Below are positions 34,250 through 46,342 of a DNA stretch of 64,000 nucleotides, piece after piece (within the stretch, counting starts at the first letter, position 1; every line of letters begins with the position of its first letter). The notes beneath the pieces were generated by a model. The model was not told the DNA's origin and ran no database searches. It was given only the letters and a program-made list of their open reading frames with translations. Origin of the DNA: Mesostigma viride (lineage: Eukaryota; Streptophyta; Mesostigmatophyceae; Mesostigmatales; Mesostigmataceae); contig RPFO01000667.1 in the NCBI GenBank assembly GCA_009746045.1, positions 92,082 through 156,081 of the forward strand. The letters are read 5' to 3'. The position numbers and the translations under genes were made by a program.

Positions 34250-34763
34250 GGTAACGCACCTTGTTGTTCTTGAGTAGTCACGATAGGAGTGGAAGGGGTA
34301 GGAGTCGACTTAGCTGGGTTATCTGGATCACCGAAATGACGAGGGCGGCAATGGTCCAGCGCTCGTAGTCCTAAAGTCAGCGACCCAGTGACTTTCTGCG
34401 AGTGCGGCCGTCTAATGTACAGCAGCACGAAGGAAAAGGTGGAACCTACCCAGACGCTAATCGTCTCACTAACACCGAACCGAAAACATCACCTATCTAC
34501 GACAGTGAACCACTTTTCTAAGGAAAACAAGACGAGGAAAAGGAACTATCTAGAAAAGGATTTTCCGCTTCGAGCAGGTCTATCTTCTAGGCAGGGCGTG
34601 TCCTGAATCAGGCAGCACTACCCCCCCAGCTCGCAGGCGACCCGCCCATTACCTGTCAAGTAGGTGTCGTCTTCATTTTCCCAGCCGCGGAAGGGTTGAT
34701 TCAATGACGTATGTTGCAAAGGATCGTCGTCTCGCTCTCTATCTAAACTACCTCCGAGTCCAT
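34250..34763 (-). other. 5' leader of the chromovirus
   Basis: 514 bp between the 5' LTR and the first ORF. In sense orientation the leader begins A then TGGACTCGGAGG, where a tRNA primer-binding site starting TGG would be expected, but I cannot match it to a specific tRNA. A short ORF at 34246-34428 is not convincing. Confidence 0.5.
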
Positions 34764-35334
34764 TGTTACGCCGCAAGCCTCGGCCGCCACCTCTACCTCT
34801 ACCGGTCCTGATACTACCTAAACTAGTGAGGCCGCTTCTATTTACACCCCTAGCGAAAGACGACCGAGACGAACCAGATCTCAATGCATTTACATATGTA
34901 CTACTGTAATATGCCATAGGCCATTTAATCAAACCCGTTTACTCCAGGAAAAGAGGAAGGAAACACAACTAAACTGCCGTGACCCAAGCCTATATGTGTT
35001 AATTCATTTAACACACGCCGAGTGACCACACAAGGAGTGGAACGTGCATAAATGGTCACCAACGGTCCAACAGGCTCGGGCCGACCTGGCCCTCGCCTGC
35101 AGAAACACAGAAACACAGGCAGGTGCACAGATGCACGCCGGTCCACTACATTCTACAAAAGGATAAGGACCACTAATATAGTACGCGGCGCGGCGCCCAA
35201 AGGCACCCAATATACCACAGTACTGTTACGGGGACAGTCATGTCCAAACTAGAACTGCACGTAACCTAGGAACAACCGAGGCCAAGGACCTAATTTACGT
35301 CCGTAACTACAACGAATTGTTACGCGACGTAACA
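34764..35334 (-). repeat. 5' LTR of the chromovirus
   Basis: 571 bp, matching 17253-17823. Followed on the flank by the second GATGG (35335-35339). Confidence 0.93.
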
Positions 35335-35471
35335 GATGGATGGGTTACAGCTTGACGTGCGCATTCCCCGACATCCTTCGATCCTTATTTTGTCGTACCA
35401 TCTTGGCCGCAGAGTCAGGGGTTTTTCGCAAAGATCCATCGTCTAATTAGTAGACGCCAATGGAGTTCGTC

Positions 35472-35996
35472 CTCACGGTGCTCATCACGTATGGCGCCGA
35501 GGCGTGGACACTCCCACCCAAACTGGCAGCTAGGCTAGACGGTACGGTTTACAGGATGCTCCGGCAGGTCCTTAACGTAGGGTTTTCCGAGCGTCCGTCA
35601 TCAGAGTCTTTGTATCATGGCATGCCTCGTATTTCGGACGAGATTAGGCAGCGTAGGATAGCATTTGTAGGACACCTTGCTCGCACCAGCCAGGTCGACA
35701 CCGCCCTTGGTCTGGCCGGCCCCCAACGGCTTGGCCAGCTAGGGCGCCACATTCTGACCTGGCCAGGCCCCGCGGACATTCCCAAAAGCGTAGGGAAACC
35801 TGTCACGAACTACATCCAGATGTTGCTGGACGACCTAGTGGTCCCAGCCCAGTTTGAGCACCGCATCCACTCTCTCTCCCGTCTTTGGACTGCCATGCAG
35901 GACAAGACGCGGTGGAAGAGGATTGTCAAGGCGCACACGCCCGACCCTGTGGGCAAGCCACCTCCCCCCAAGCGGAGGCGGCGTTTTGATGACTAG
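35472..35996 (+). pseudogene. LINE C-terminal region
   Basis: About 175 codons open to the TAG at 35994-35996. It encodes the region after the RT found in these LINEs: TYGAEAWTLPPKL, RLDGTVYRMLRQVL, RRIAFVGHLARTSQ and a basic tail (PPPKRRRR). The apparent start Met at 35460 lies in the target duplication, so it comes from the flank and is not the native start. The RT and endonuclease were never copied into this insertion. Confidence 0.85.
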
Positions 35997-36119
35997 TGTA
36001 GTTAGGATTTTCTAGACTAGATAGCTTAGAGTTAGGGTAGTTCGATTACGCGGCTTCAGTCCACCCCATGCATCATGGAATATGTGCTACATGATGATCT
36101 CCCAACGGAGGCATATGTT

Positions 36120-36236
36120 ATAATTTAATTTAATTTAATTTAATTTAATTTAATTTAATTTAATTTAATTTAATTTAATTTAATTTAATTTAATTTAATT
36201 TAATTTAATTTAATTTAATTTAATTTAATTTAATTT
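36120..36236 (+). repeat. (TTTAA)n tail of the LINE
   Basis: About 23 uninterrupted pentanucleotide units at the LINE 3' end, directly followed by the target duplication. Confidence 0.9.
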
Positions 36237-36328
36237 AATGGAGTTCGTCTCAGCGCGTCGGCTCTTCACGCACCTCTCCCGAAATAAATTGGCTTCGCCC
36301 TTTCTTCGAACCTTTGGTTCCTAAATCC

Positions 36329-37072
36329 TAGGGTTGTACCGAATAGCGTTTTGGCTTGCCGAATCGGATACTCGGACCAGGGGGGTGCCCCGAACCCTAT
36401 GCCGAATATCAAAGAGACAACCAGCGCAGGCCAGAAATCGGGAGAATCCGGACCATGGTAGCTCGAGCCTGCCGAATATGTTTGGAGGTAGAGCTTGCCT
36501 CCCGATACCGATACCGAATATGTTCGGAGCTGAAGGGCCCTTCCCGAATCGAACACCGAATAGTTCTCCGAACTATTCGGACGCCGATCGAACTGATAAT
36601 GACGACAGTAGCTACTAGTATAACGTATTAGGTAGACAACTTGTATCATTTATATTAATGAGACTTATATTAATTATTTTGTATCAATTATATATTGAGA
36701 TACACTTAGTTCTTACTTTAGACGAGCACAGTTGCCTTCCCTGCGTAGTCAGTGCATTCAGCTTTTGGGCGTTGGCCTAACTCTGAGTCGGCGGAGGCAT
36801 GACCGCGCCAGCTGGTGAGTGGAGGCTGGAGGCTGCGCCGCCCGCTAGTAGGGGTACTACTATTCGATATTCGGAACTACGAATATATTCGTCGAATAGT
36901 AGGTTGTTCCGATTTCGATACCAAACATGTTCGGAAGTAGAGCTTGCCTCCCGATACCGATACCGAATATGTTCAGACGGACAGACCGTTCGCCGTATAC
37001 TGAACAAATTCGGTGTTCGGTTCGGTATTCGGGGGATATTCGGTATTCGGAACACTATTCGGTACAACCCTA
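36329..37072. mobile_element. hAT-type MITE
   Basis: 744 bp with inverted ends TAGGGTTGTACCGAATAG / CTATTCGGTACAACCCTA (one mismatch) and an exact 8-bp duplication CTAAATCC (36321-36328, 37073-37080). The 8-bp size and end sequence fit the hAT superfamily. The interior is full of CCGAATA / TTCGGTATTCGG words, includes two copies of an AGAGCTTGCCTCCCGATACC segment (36490 and 36949 areas) and contains the 63-bp dispersed repeat. No transposase. Confidence 0.88.
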
Positions 37073-37080
37073 CTAAATCC

Positions 37081-37954
37081 GGCCATGGTCCGGCGGCCCA
37101 TTCTCGGAACTCGGAACTCGGAAGGCCGCCCGCCAGTTGGCAGGTGACAGGGTCAGAGGGGAGCATTGTGTGACCACGGAAGCAAGTTGACTCGCCCGCC
37201 CCGGCCGCCCGCCAAGGCCTACCCAAACGTGGCCGTGCTAAACGCCACACATTGTCCGAGCTAGTTTCCGTAGTTCAATATGCCACATGGCGCTAAAGTG
37301 CAAAAACCTTAATCGAATCACTGCAACAAGGACCGGTGATAGCTCAATTGCAGCCTCCAGTTCGGGGGTGGTATGTAGATTTTCGTCCGCCAAGATCCCC
37401 CAGAATGTCGGTTTCTGTCAGGACACTCCTATTCGCCGACTGTCATGATCACGTGCAATTCAAGCCACACAAGCCAGACGCCAGTTAGGACCAGCTCTTG
37501 GAAGTACCAATTCGTGCAAACACGAAAACAGAGCACCTCTGAATGACTGACACCGGGACGTGACACGTAACCGTGCCAGCGAATGCTGACGGATCTGTGA
37601 ACGGAGAGGGATCAAATCGCCTCATATGTGTGGCTGATCCGTCGTTCGTTAGCATGTTAGCATCTTAATTCGGTTATCCAGACGAATTACTGCCATGGTC
37701 GGCAGTTGCTGACTGAGTGGTCATCCATACCACTCAGATCTACTCATGTGCATCGAGACAAGTACGCGGTGCGACATGAGAGCCGTGTCGTTTCGCGCAC
37801 AGTTCATTTGATGAAGTGCATGTATCGGCTCGAGACCGCTGGAGCACTTGACCAATGACCTTTAACGACCACGTCTTACGTCAAGCTTGCGAGCCTGTGA
37901 AAGTGCAGCGATTGTAAACAGAAATTCATTTTAGAGCACGCGGAACACATCACC
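37081..37954. other. Upstream region of the ABCG gene
   Basis: I see no gene or repeat. It is the likely promoter and 5' UTR region of the transporter, but no TATA box or known element can be named with confidence. Confidence 0.4.
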
Positions 37955-39994
37955 ATGGACGAAGTCAAGAAGACTAACTCGATGAGTAATGTAAAGGCGA
38001 ACGTGTCAAGTCTTCTGAGGAGGTCTATGGACATATTAACGCACACGGATCGCCATGCCGGGGAATCCAATCCAGAGCATCGCGTCGTGACCATGACCGC
38101 CGACCCCAACGCGGGCACCGTCCTCACATGGAGGGACCTCGAGGTCGTCTCCAAGAAAGCCAAGAAAGTGTTGTTGCACGGCGTGAGCGGACAGGTCTCG
38201 GGCGGGCTCTGCGCCGTCATGGGCCCCAGCGGGAGCGGCAAGTCGACGCTGCTGAACACTCTCGCGATGCGCCTGGACAAAACGGTCTCCCTCAAGGGCG
38301 ACATGCGCATCAACGGCAAGCCCTATGACACCAGCCTGCTCAAGCAAGTGTCCGGCTACGTTATGCAAGACGACCTGCTCAACGGTCAGCTAACGGTCGA
38401 GGAGACGCTCAACTACACTGCGCGGCTCCGCTGCCCGCCCGAATACACCGAGGAGCAGCGCAAGGAGGTGATCGAGCAGGCGCTGACCGACATGGGCCTG
38501 CGCCACGTGCGCCACGTCATCGTGGGCGACCCGCTCAAAAAGGGCATCAGCGGTGGCGAACGCAAGCGGCTATGCGTGGCCATTGAGCTTCTCACCAAGC
38601 TACGCCTTCTATTTTTAGACGAGCCGACGAGCGGGCTGGACAGCGTGACCGCGCTGCTCCTGATCCGCACGCTCAAGAGGCTCGCGGCCGGCGGCGTCTC
38701 GGTCCCAAAGGGTGCCGCCACCGATGACGTGGCGATCGAGATGCACGAACTCGAAGCTGGGGACGGCAACGCGCCACCTGTTGCCTTGCCCAAGCCCGCA
38801 CACGCGGGCTGCACGATCATGTGCACGATCCACCAGCCCCAGTCCAAAATCTTCCAGGAGTTTGACACGCTCATCCTGCTCCAGGGCGGCTCAACCGTGT
38901 TTGCGGGGCCCGCGATGTCATCGCTGGACCACTTTGCGGGCATGGGGTACCCGTGCCCCCCCCTGACCAACCCGGCCGATCACCTCATGGACTTGATCAC
39001 AGTAAGGCTGCCTCGCACCAGCGTGGGCACGGTGCCGCTCCAGCCGGGTGACCTGATGCCGGACCCCGAACAGCTCAAGGCCTATTATAAGAACCTACAA
39101 GTGGACATCATGGCAGGGGCGGACCGGCCCGTCACGCAGGTGCGCCAGATGGTGCCTTGGCGGCGCCAGTACAGCGTGCTGCTGCAGCGGACGATGCGGG
39201 AGAACCTGCGCAAGCGCACGGTTATGGCGACGCAGATAGGCCAGGCGCTCGTGATCGCGGTGCTGATAGGGACGGTGTTTCTGCAGATCGGGACGGATCA
39301 GCAGTCAGCGGTGCGCCGCCAGCCGGTCCTCTTCTTCACCGCCGTCAACCAGGGCATTTTTGCGTCCATGCAGGTCATCAACTCTTTCCCGAGCGAGCGG
39401 TTGCTATCGCTGAGGGAGCGCGCGGCGGGGACGTACTACGCATCGGCCTATTTCCTGGCCAAGTGCTCCGCCGAGATCATAGTGCAGTTGCCCGTCCCTT
39501 TCCTGTTCTCGTGCGTGGTGTACTGGCTGATTGGGCTCCAGGCGGTCGCCTCCAAGTTCTTCATCTACGCCGGGTTCATGATGTTGTGCAGCACCTCGGC
39601 GACCAGCATGGCCCTCATGGTGTCCACCTGGTGCCGGACCGTCGACCTGTCAGTCTCGGTGCTGCCCATGTTGGTCGAGGTGTCCCGCCTCTTCGGTGGC
39701 TTCTTCTTGTCTCCGGCCAACCTGCCCAAGTACTTCTCGTGGCTGGACGCGCTCTCGTTCGTGAAGTACACATACGTGGGCATCAGCCTGAACGAGCTGA
39801 CGGGGTTGACGCTGACCTGCACCGACGAGGAGCGCTTGGCGGACGGCAGCTGCCCCATTGCCAATGGTGACGAAACCATCGAGAGGCTAGGGCTGGATAC
39901 CTTCTCCATCAAGATGTGCGCGGGAATCCTGATTGCCTACATCTTCTTCTGCCGGTTTATGGCCTATGTGGGCCTGCGCATTATGAAGCATTAG
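37955..39994 (+). CDS. ABCG (White/WBC-type) half-transporter
   Basis: 679 residues, one exon. The N-terminal ATP-binding domain has Walker A GPSGSGKST (90-98), the signature SGGERKR (199-205), Walker B LLFLDEP with Asp222 and Glu223, and the switch His293 in TIHQPQ. Between Walker B and the switch His there are about 40 extra residues (KGAATDDVAIEMHELEAGDG and beyond) that ABCG proteins usually lack. The C-terminal half has the hydrophobic segments of six membrane helices, starting near TVMATQIGQALVIAVLIGTV. ABCG half-transporters dimerise and export lipids, sterols or other hydrophobic compounds; the substrate here is unknown. The start fits: CACCATGG context and 84 residues before the ATPase core. 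AATAAA-like words occur near 40170. This is the only confident host gene in the window. Confidence 0.93.
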   Translation: MDEVKKTNSMSNVKANVSSLLRRSMDILTHTDRHAGESNPEHRVVTMTADPNAGTVLTWRDLEVVSKKAKKVLLHGVSGQVSGGLCAVMGPSGSGKSTLLNTLAMRLDKTVSLKGDMRINGKPYDTSLLKQVSGYVMQDDLLNGQLTVEETLNYTARLRCPPEYTEEQRKEVIEQALTDMGLRHVRHVIVGDPLKKGISGGERKRLCVAIELLTKLRLLFLDEPTSGLDSVTALLLIRTLKRLAAGGVSVPKGAATDDVAIEMHELEAGDGNAPPVALPKPAHAGCTIMCTIHQPQSKIFQEFDTLILLQGGSTVFAGPAMSSLDHFAGMGYPCPPLTNPADHLMDLITVRLPRTSVGTVPLQPGDLMPDPEQLKAYYKNLQVDIMAGADRPVTQVRQMVPWRRQYSVLLQRTMRENLRKRTVMATQIGQALVIAVLIGTVFLQIGTDQQSAVRRQPVLFFTAVNQGIFASMQVINSFPSERLLSLRERAAGTYYASAYFLAKCSAEIIVQLPVPFLFSCVVYWLIGLQAVASKFFIYAGFMMLCSTSATSMALMVSTWCRTVDLSVSVLPMLVEVSRLFGGFFLSPANLPKYFSWLDALSFVKYTYVGISLNELTGLTLTCTDEERLADGSCPIANGDETIERLGLDTFSIKMCAGILIAYIFFCRFMAYVGLRIMKH

Positions 39995-40270
39995 TTGAAA
40001 GGGGGAACTCCTGCACGTATTGATGGTTAGATAGAGCATTTAACGTCTTTATTTTATTTTAAGGTCTAGATGTAGATTAGATTTGTGAAACTATGGAGTC
40101 CCAATGTAAAGATACCAGCTCTGTAAGTCAAGAAAATGGATGGGAAAGGTTACCCATGAAATTATACTTTAATAAATCCAAGTAATGATCAACAGATCAA
40201 GGTATTAGTCTGCCCCGCTACGTACGCAAGGCAATTTTTTTATTGATTCATCCAACCTGTCATCCAGACA

Positions 40271-40489
40271 GATGGAGTATGCCTGCCAACAAAGTACGCC
40301 AGCTACTGCGGGGACGACCTCTCCTGGACGTCGGACCACAACCTGACCCCCGCTCAGCAGCAGCAGCGACACGACTTGTGGCCGGAGAACTTCCGCCACA
40401 AGCAAGACCCCGAGAAGCACAAGGTGTTCTGAAGGGGCGGGGACCTGATCGTCAACAACCAGCTGCGGAAGCCCCCCACGGGCTAATAA
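40271..40489 (+). pseudogene. LINE ORF1 C-terminal fragment
   Basis: One frame reads SYCGDDLSWTSDHNLTPAQQ, RHDLWPENFRHKQ and, after a TGA at 40430-40432, RGGDLIVNNQLRKPP. This parallels the end of the ORF1 at 44091-44687 (LTLAQQQRRRELWPTYLQLR, WKGAAIYVGHKPWQ), so it is an ORF1 relic of a related LINE. It lies downstream of the ABCG gene and is too short to function. Confidence 0.7.
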
Positions 40490-40770
40490 TAATGTAGTCA
40501 CACCCATGTTTGGGTGATGCAACCTGCACATCGCCATCCCATGGTGGAATGCCAATGCAGGGTAGAATGTAGCCATTAATACAAATGAAAACGGTGTTAC
40601 GTGAGCAAAAGGCGTAAGTTTGCAACGTCACCCACATCTGTTTGGTGCTGCCCCTTGGCACAAGCTCTACAAACAGGTCGTGGACCGGCTGGATCGCGTA
40701 GTATCTCGGCATCTGAACCCTGTGATGCCAGATCTCCTTTGCGGCCCTTCCGAGCTTGGCACTGGATATG
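40490..40770. other. LINE-flanking DNA with inverse dispersed repeat
   Basis: 40637-40770 repeats 9198-9341 in the opposite orientation (minus-strand ATCCAGTGCCAAGCTCGG). No gene recognised. Confidence 0.55.
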
Positions 40771-41980
<1,210 letters not shown>

Positions 41981-42148
41981 CTGCAGAGGTTTGCCCACAA
42001 GCCACGAGCCACGAGGTAGCCATGGCTGACGGCGGAGCTCATAACTTTCACGTTTGAGCACCGAATTTAGCCGTGAATATCACAATCGACGCGTCTTTTT
42101 ATGACGCACATGCTGATATAATTTTCCGAAGCTATAACGCACTATACG
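41981..42148. other. Short spacer before the 331-codon ORF
   Basis: Nothing recognised. Confidence 0.4.
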
Positions 42149-43144
42149 ATGAGCAAACGCCTCTCGACGCAACGCAGCCTGGCGGCTGCGCTTAGCAATG
42201 AAAATACGTCTGCAGCCCCGGCTGCAGCTTCGCCAACCGGTCCAGAAGGCAGCGGCGCCACTAGCCAAGCTCTAGTGGTCGCCCAGCCCCCGCTGGCCGC
42301 CTCGCCAGCAGCGTCGCCTGAACCCAAGCGCAGTCGCCCTGCCGAGCCGACCTGGGAGGAGTTCGACTTTGACGCCAGCCAGCCCGGCTTTTTTGACAAG
42401 CTCAACCCCGACAGGATCCTGAGCTACGTGTTTTTCGGATCGTATGCCTCGCTTCTCGAGATGTGCAAGCAACTCTTCCATCAGGGCCGCCTCACCGATG
42501 CTTTCCAGAGACGCACCCACAACTTCGACCAAATCCTCAAATGCCGCCGCCCCAACCTTCAGATTCGCGTCCTTTTCTCCCTCCTCGGCCGCTCCCTCGA
42601 GGAGCTTTGGCCCCCAAAGCCCCTCACCACCACCTTAACCGAATCCTCCATCCGCTCACTCCTCAAGGAGGCCCTCGAGCAGCACGTGGCCCCCATCGCA
42701 GCAGATGTGGCGGTCATGGGCAGCACGTTGGCTGCCGAGCTCCCCCTCCTCTCCACCGCCACCTCCACCATCTCCACCGCCACCTCCACCCTCCTCGCCT
42801 CCTCCACCGCCACCACCTCCACCTCCGACGCCATCACCGCCCAGCTCCGTGACATCGACCAGCGTCTTAAGGACAACGCCATTGCTATCGAGGTTCTGCA
42901 GAATACCGCAGGCCTCACCGCCCAGGCGGTGAAGGACATTGCCGCAAAGCCAGCCTCGGCTGGCCTGGCCGGCGATGCTCCTCCTGTCACGTCCGTGATC
43001 ATTTACGTCCGTGCACTCAAGAAGTTACGCGGTTGCCGTAATCGGAATCGTTACCGACGTTTGGTTGGTTCCGATTCAGTAGGCCGCAGGCTTTGTTCCT
43101 TGGGCCGGTGTGGAGCGCCGCGCCGGAAAGGCCTGAATTTCTAG
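42149..43144 (+). CDS. Hypothetical protein, possibly LINE ORF1-like
   Basis: 331 codons. The N-terminus is Ala/Pro/Ser-rich with a basic PKRSRP patch near residue 53. A globular block follows (TWEEFDFDASQPGFFDKLNP, DRILSYVFFGSYASLLEMCK, NLQIRVLFSLLGRSLEELWP), then a Ser/Thr repeat region (STATSTISTATSTLLASS) with coiled-coil character. The last 45 residues look like noncoding read-through, so a splice site or an older stop near 43000 is possible. It sits among LINE debris and next to a tetranucleotide array, so an ORF1 or gag-like origin is plausible, but I recognise no family. Confidence 0.5.
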   Translation: MSKRLSTQRSLAAALSNENTSAAPAAASPTGPEGSGATSQALVVAQPPLAASPAASPEPKRSRPAEPTWEEFDFDASQPGFFDKLNPDRILSYVFFGSYASLLEMCKQLFHQGRLTDAFQRRTHNFDQILKCRRPNLQIRVLFSLLGRSLEELWPPKPLTTTLTESSIRSLLKEALEQHVAPIAADVAVMGSTLAAELPLLSTATSTISTATSTLLASSTATTSTSDAITAQLRDIDQRLKDNAIAIEVLQNTAGLTAQAVKDIAAKPASAGLAGDAPPVTSVIIYVRALKKLRGCRNRNRYRRLVGSDSVGRRLCSLGRCGAPRRKGLNF

Positions 43145-44090
43145 AGTGACAGTCTTAGGTGACCTGACTTAGGTTCAGGCGCAAGACTTTGGGGCGCAAA
43201 GCCTTGGTGGCTTGCGCAATATTCCGGTGCGTGACATTTGGCAGTTATGAATCTTTTGTATTGTCCAGACGGAATGATGTTCAGTCCATCTGACAAAGCT
43301 AGATACGCAGATCGTAGTGTGCGGTGTGCTGGCTCGCACGTGGTTGTCGAACAGACTTGCTCTGCATTTTGCTGGCAGTCTAACTGCACGTCAGGCGGCT
43401 TGCTGGCAAATGCGACAGCGCATGGATGCCGGGATTTTTGGAGGTATTTAGGAGCAGCGCAGCGGCCATGGTGGTCGTTGTTCGCTCGTTTCTCTCCCTC
43501 ACAACTAGTTTGTTGTCTTCATGGGGTTAAACTTCTCGAACAGCCCGGAGCAGCCCCCGTGAGTGGTTGCATGTCGTTGCCATGACGATGGTTGATAAGA
43601 TTGACAATGGTTTGATCCGGTTGGGATGTTGTTGGCATTGTGGACGAGAAACGTTCTGCTGACCCGGGAACAGTCCCGGGAAAGGGCCGGTTCGTCGTTG
43701 GCCAGTGTGCCAGTAACTGGGACATGAGCGCAGAGTCACACAGTTGATATAGATTATGACGTAAGTAAACACTGTTGCGCCACAGTGGCGTCATGGTCGG
43801 TCTGTGGTGATTTCGATGGGTCTCAAGGATATGTAGTTACTCTTACAGTTGCGGCAGCACAACTCGGCATTCATTGTAATTTGTCAAATGTTATGGAATG
43901 AATGGTTTGGGCATTGCTTTCATCATAAAGCATTATTGCAATCTTCATAATATAAATATCGGCTGGCTGCGCTGCCTGTCATGAAGGTGGTGGTGCCGTC
44001 AAGGACCACACCTATCATTTATATAGTGGATCACACACAAGAGTACTCTATTGCTATGGATATGCCTTCCAAGTGATAGGCTAGGATATA
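43145..44090. other. Intergenic DNA
   Basis: No gene, RNA or repeat recognised in about 950 bp. The short ORFs here have no support. Confidence 0.45.
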
Positions 44091-44687
44091 ATGGCACGCA
44101 AACGCGACACTCCCATCACCACCTGGGCGGACATGCTTAAGCAACATACCACCTCCACCACCTCCGCCGTCGCAGCCCAGCTTCAACGGCAGACGCTTGA
44201 CCTCCGCGAGGAGGCCGAGCTCGCCAAGCGCAGCCTCAACGTCATTGTCAAGAACTTCAAGATGGAGGAAGGTGAGAATTCCGAGAAGCTTTTGCGTGCG
44301 TTTGAGAGAGAAATCCTTGGTCGCATGGGCCTTAACGGTGAGATAGAGCTGGCTGCCCACCGCCTTCCCCGCGCGCGGGGTAAGGCAGGGCCGCCCCCGC
44401 TCCTCCTCACCTTTAAGACCCCGGCGGACAAGATTTCTTTTCTCAGACGCCGCAAGCGGCTCGAGAAGACTCTCTTCACCCTTGATGACGACTTGACCCT
44501 GGCGCAGCAACAACGGCGACGGGAGCTATGGCCGACCTACCTCCAGCTCCGGCAGACCAAGGCGGGGCAGCCGGTGTACTGGAAGGGGGCGGCCATCTAC
44601 GTCGGCCACAAGCCCTGGCAGGCGACCCCCCCCCCCCCGCGGCCCCAGCGACTCCAGACGCCCCAGCTTAGGGGAATACAGCAGTAG
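44091..44687 (+). CDS. LINE ORF1 protein (L1-type RNA-binding)
   Basis: 198 codons, start in ATAATGGCACG. Residues 15-55 are helical with heptad-like spacing and could trimerise (TTSTTSAVAAQLQRQTLDLR, EEAELAKRS). Next comes an RRM-like stretch (LNVIVKNFKMEEGENSEKLL, PPPLLLTFKTPADKISFLRR) and a C-terminal domain (LTLAQQQRRRELWPTYLQLR, YWKGAAIYV). This is the layout of L1 ORF1p, which coats the LINE RNA and acts as a nucleic-acid chaperone. The protein is intact although the rest of the LINE is absent, so it could act in trans. Confidence 0.7.
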   Translation: MARKRDTPITTWADMLKQHTTSTTSAVAAQLQRQTLDLREEAELAKRSLNVIVKNFKMEEGENSEKLLRAFEREILGRMGLNGEIELAAHRLPRARGKAGPPPLLLTFKTPADKISFLRRRKRLEKTLFTLDDDLTLAQQQRRRELWPTYLQLRQTKAGQPVYWKGAAIYVGHKPWQATPPPPRPQRLQTPQLRGIQQ

Positions 44688-45096
44688 TAGTGCAGAATAG
44701 ATAGACCGTGGCCATGTACATGTACGCCTCTTAGAGGCACTATCCCAGCTAAGCCCCGCGCTTTATTTAATCATGTACATGTGTGCCTATGATGTGCCAC
44801 ACTCCAGACGATGCCTAGCCTTATTTAGTAATGTTGTGCCCATGCAGGGAGTCACTCTCTGCTGAGAAGCCATGCCATAGCTCTTGTATAGCCATGATGA
44901 TCTTCCCCCTCACAGGCATGCTCCCCCCTACCCGGGCATAGCGTGATAGACCATGAGGGTGCGGGTGCCCTGGTGCACCTAGAGCAAGTGTTGTTTACAT
45001 TCCCACCCTTGCAGGAAGTAGCTTAGAATGTATTATAGGCTCATATGCCCCTTCTCAGGGCTATGTGCTACATATACTCCCAACGGAGTTATGTTC
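44091..45096 (+). mobile_element. ORF1-only LINE derivative
   Basis: An intact ORF1 (44091-44687) is followed by a 3' UTR that ends in the LINE-type words GTGCTACATATACTCCC and AACGGAGTTATGTTCC, then a TTAA/GTAA tail. No endonuclease or RT lies between them. The same 3' end is at 63190-63285. Half-LINE elements with ORF1 and no RT (HAL1 in mammals) are a known type. The 5' boundary and target duplication could not be found. Confidence 0.6.
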
Positions 45097-46238
<1,142 letters not shown>

Positions 46239-46342
46239 CTTGCGTGTACGTCATGCGCATGGGCATGCCACGGAGTACTATCTATGCTAATTAATCTCAT
46301 TAGAAAAAGTTACAAAAATCGTCTGCATCCTGCCCCAACCAT
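46239..46342 (-). mobile_element. 3'-end fragment of a minus-strand LINE
   Basis: On the minus strand it matches 8572-8680 (GATGCAGACGAT, TCTAATGAGATTA, ACTCCGTGGCATGCC) and runs into the tetranucleotide array as its tail. It is truncated right after the 3' UTR. Confidence 0.8.

Larger units (their letters stand above)
17253..35334 (-). mobile_element. Ty3/gypsy chromovirus interrupted by a CACTA transposon
   Basis: Spans 18.1 kb between 571-bp LTRs that start TGTTACG and end CGTAACA, flanked by GATGG on both sides (17248-17252, 35335-35339). Subtracting the nested CACTA element leaves about 13.1 kb. Sense order (minus strand): 5' LTR, leader, small ORF with an RNase H1-type hybrid-binding domain, gag with CCHC knuckle, protease, RT, RNase H, integrase with chromodomain, two overlapping ORFs of unknown function, a long 3' segment with a tandem duplication, polypurine tract, 3' LTR. 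Frames are broken in gag, near the RT active site, at a G-run near 29580-29592 and by the CACTA insertion. Confidence 0.92.
35472..36236 (+). mobile_element. 5'-truncated LINE with (TTTAA)n tail
   Basis: Flanked by AATGGAGTTCGTC at 35459-35471 and 36237-36249. It holds only the C-terminal coding end, a 120-bp 3' UTR (GTGCTACATGATGATCTCC, CAACGGAGGCATATG) and a pure pentanucleotide tail at 36120-36236. A 3' end of the same family is at 63387-63632, and a related one precedes 45097. Confidence 0.9.

Noticed and set aside
34740..34763. Definite tRNA primer-binding site after the chromovirus 5' LTR
   Set aside because: TGG is present, but the following bases could not be matched to a particular tRNA end.
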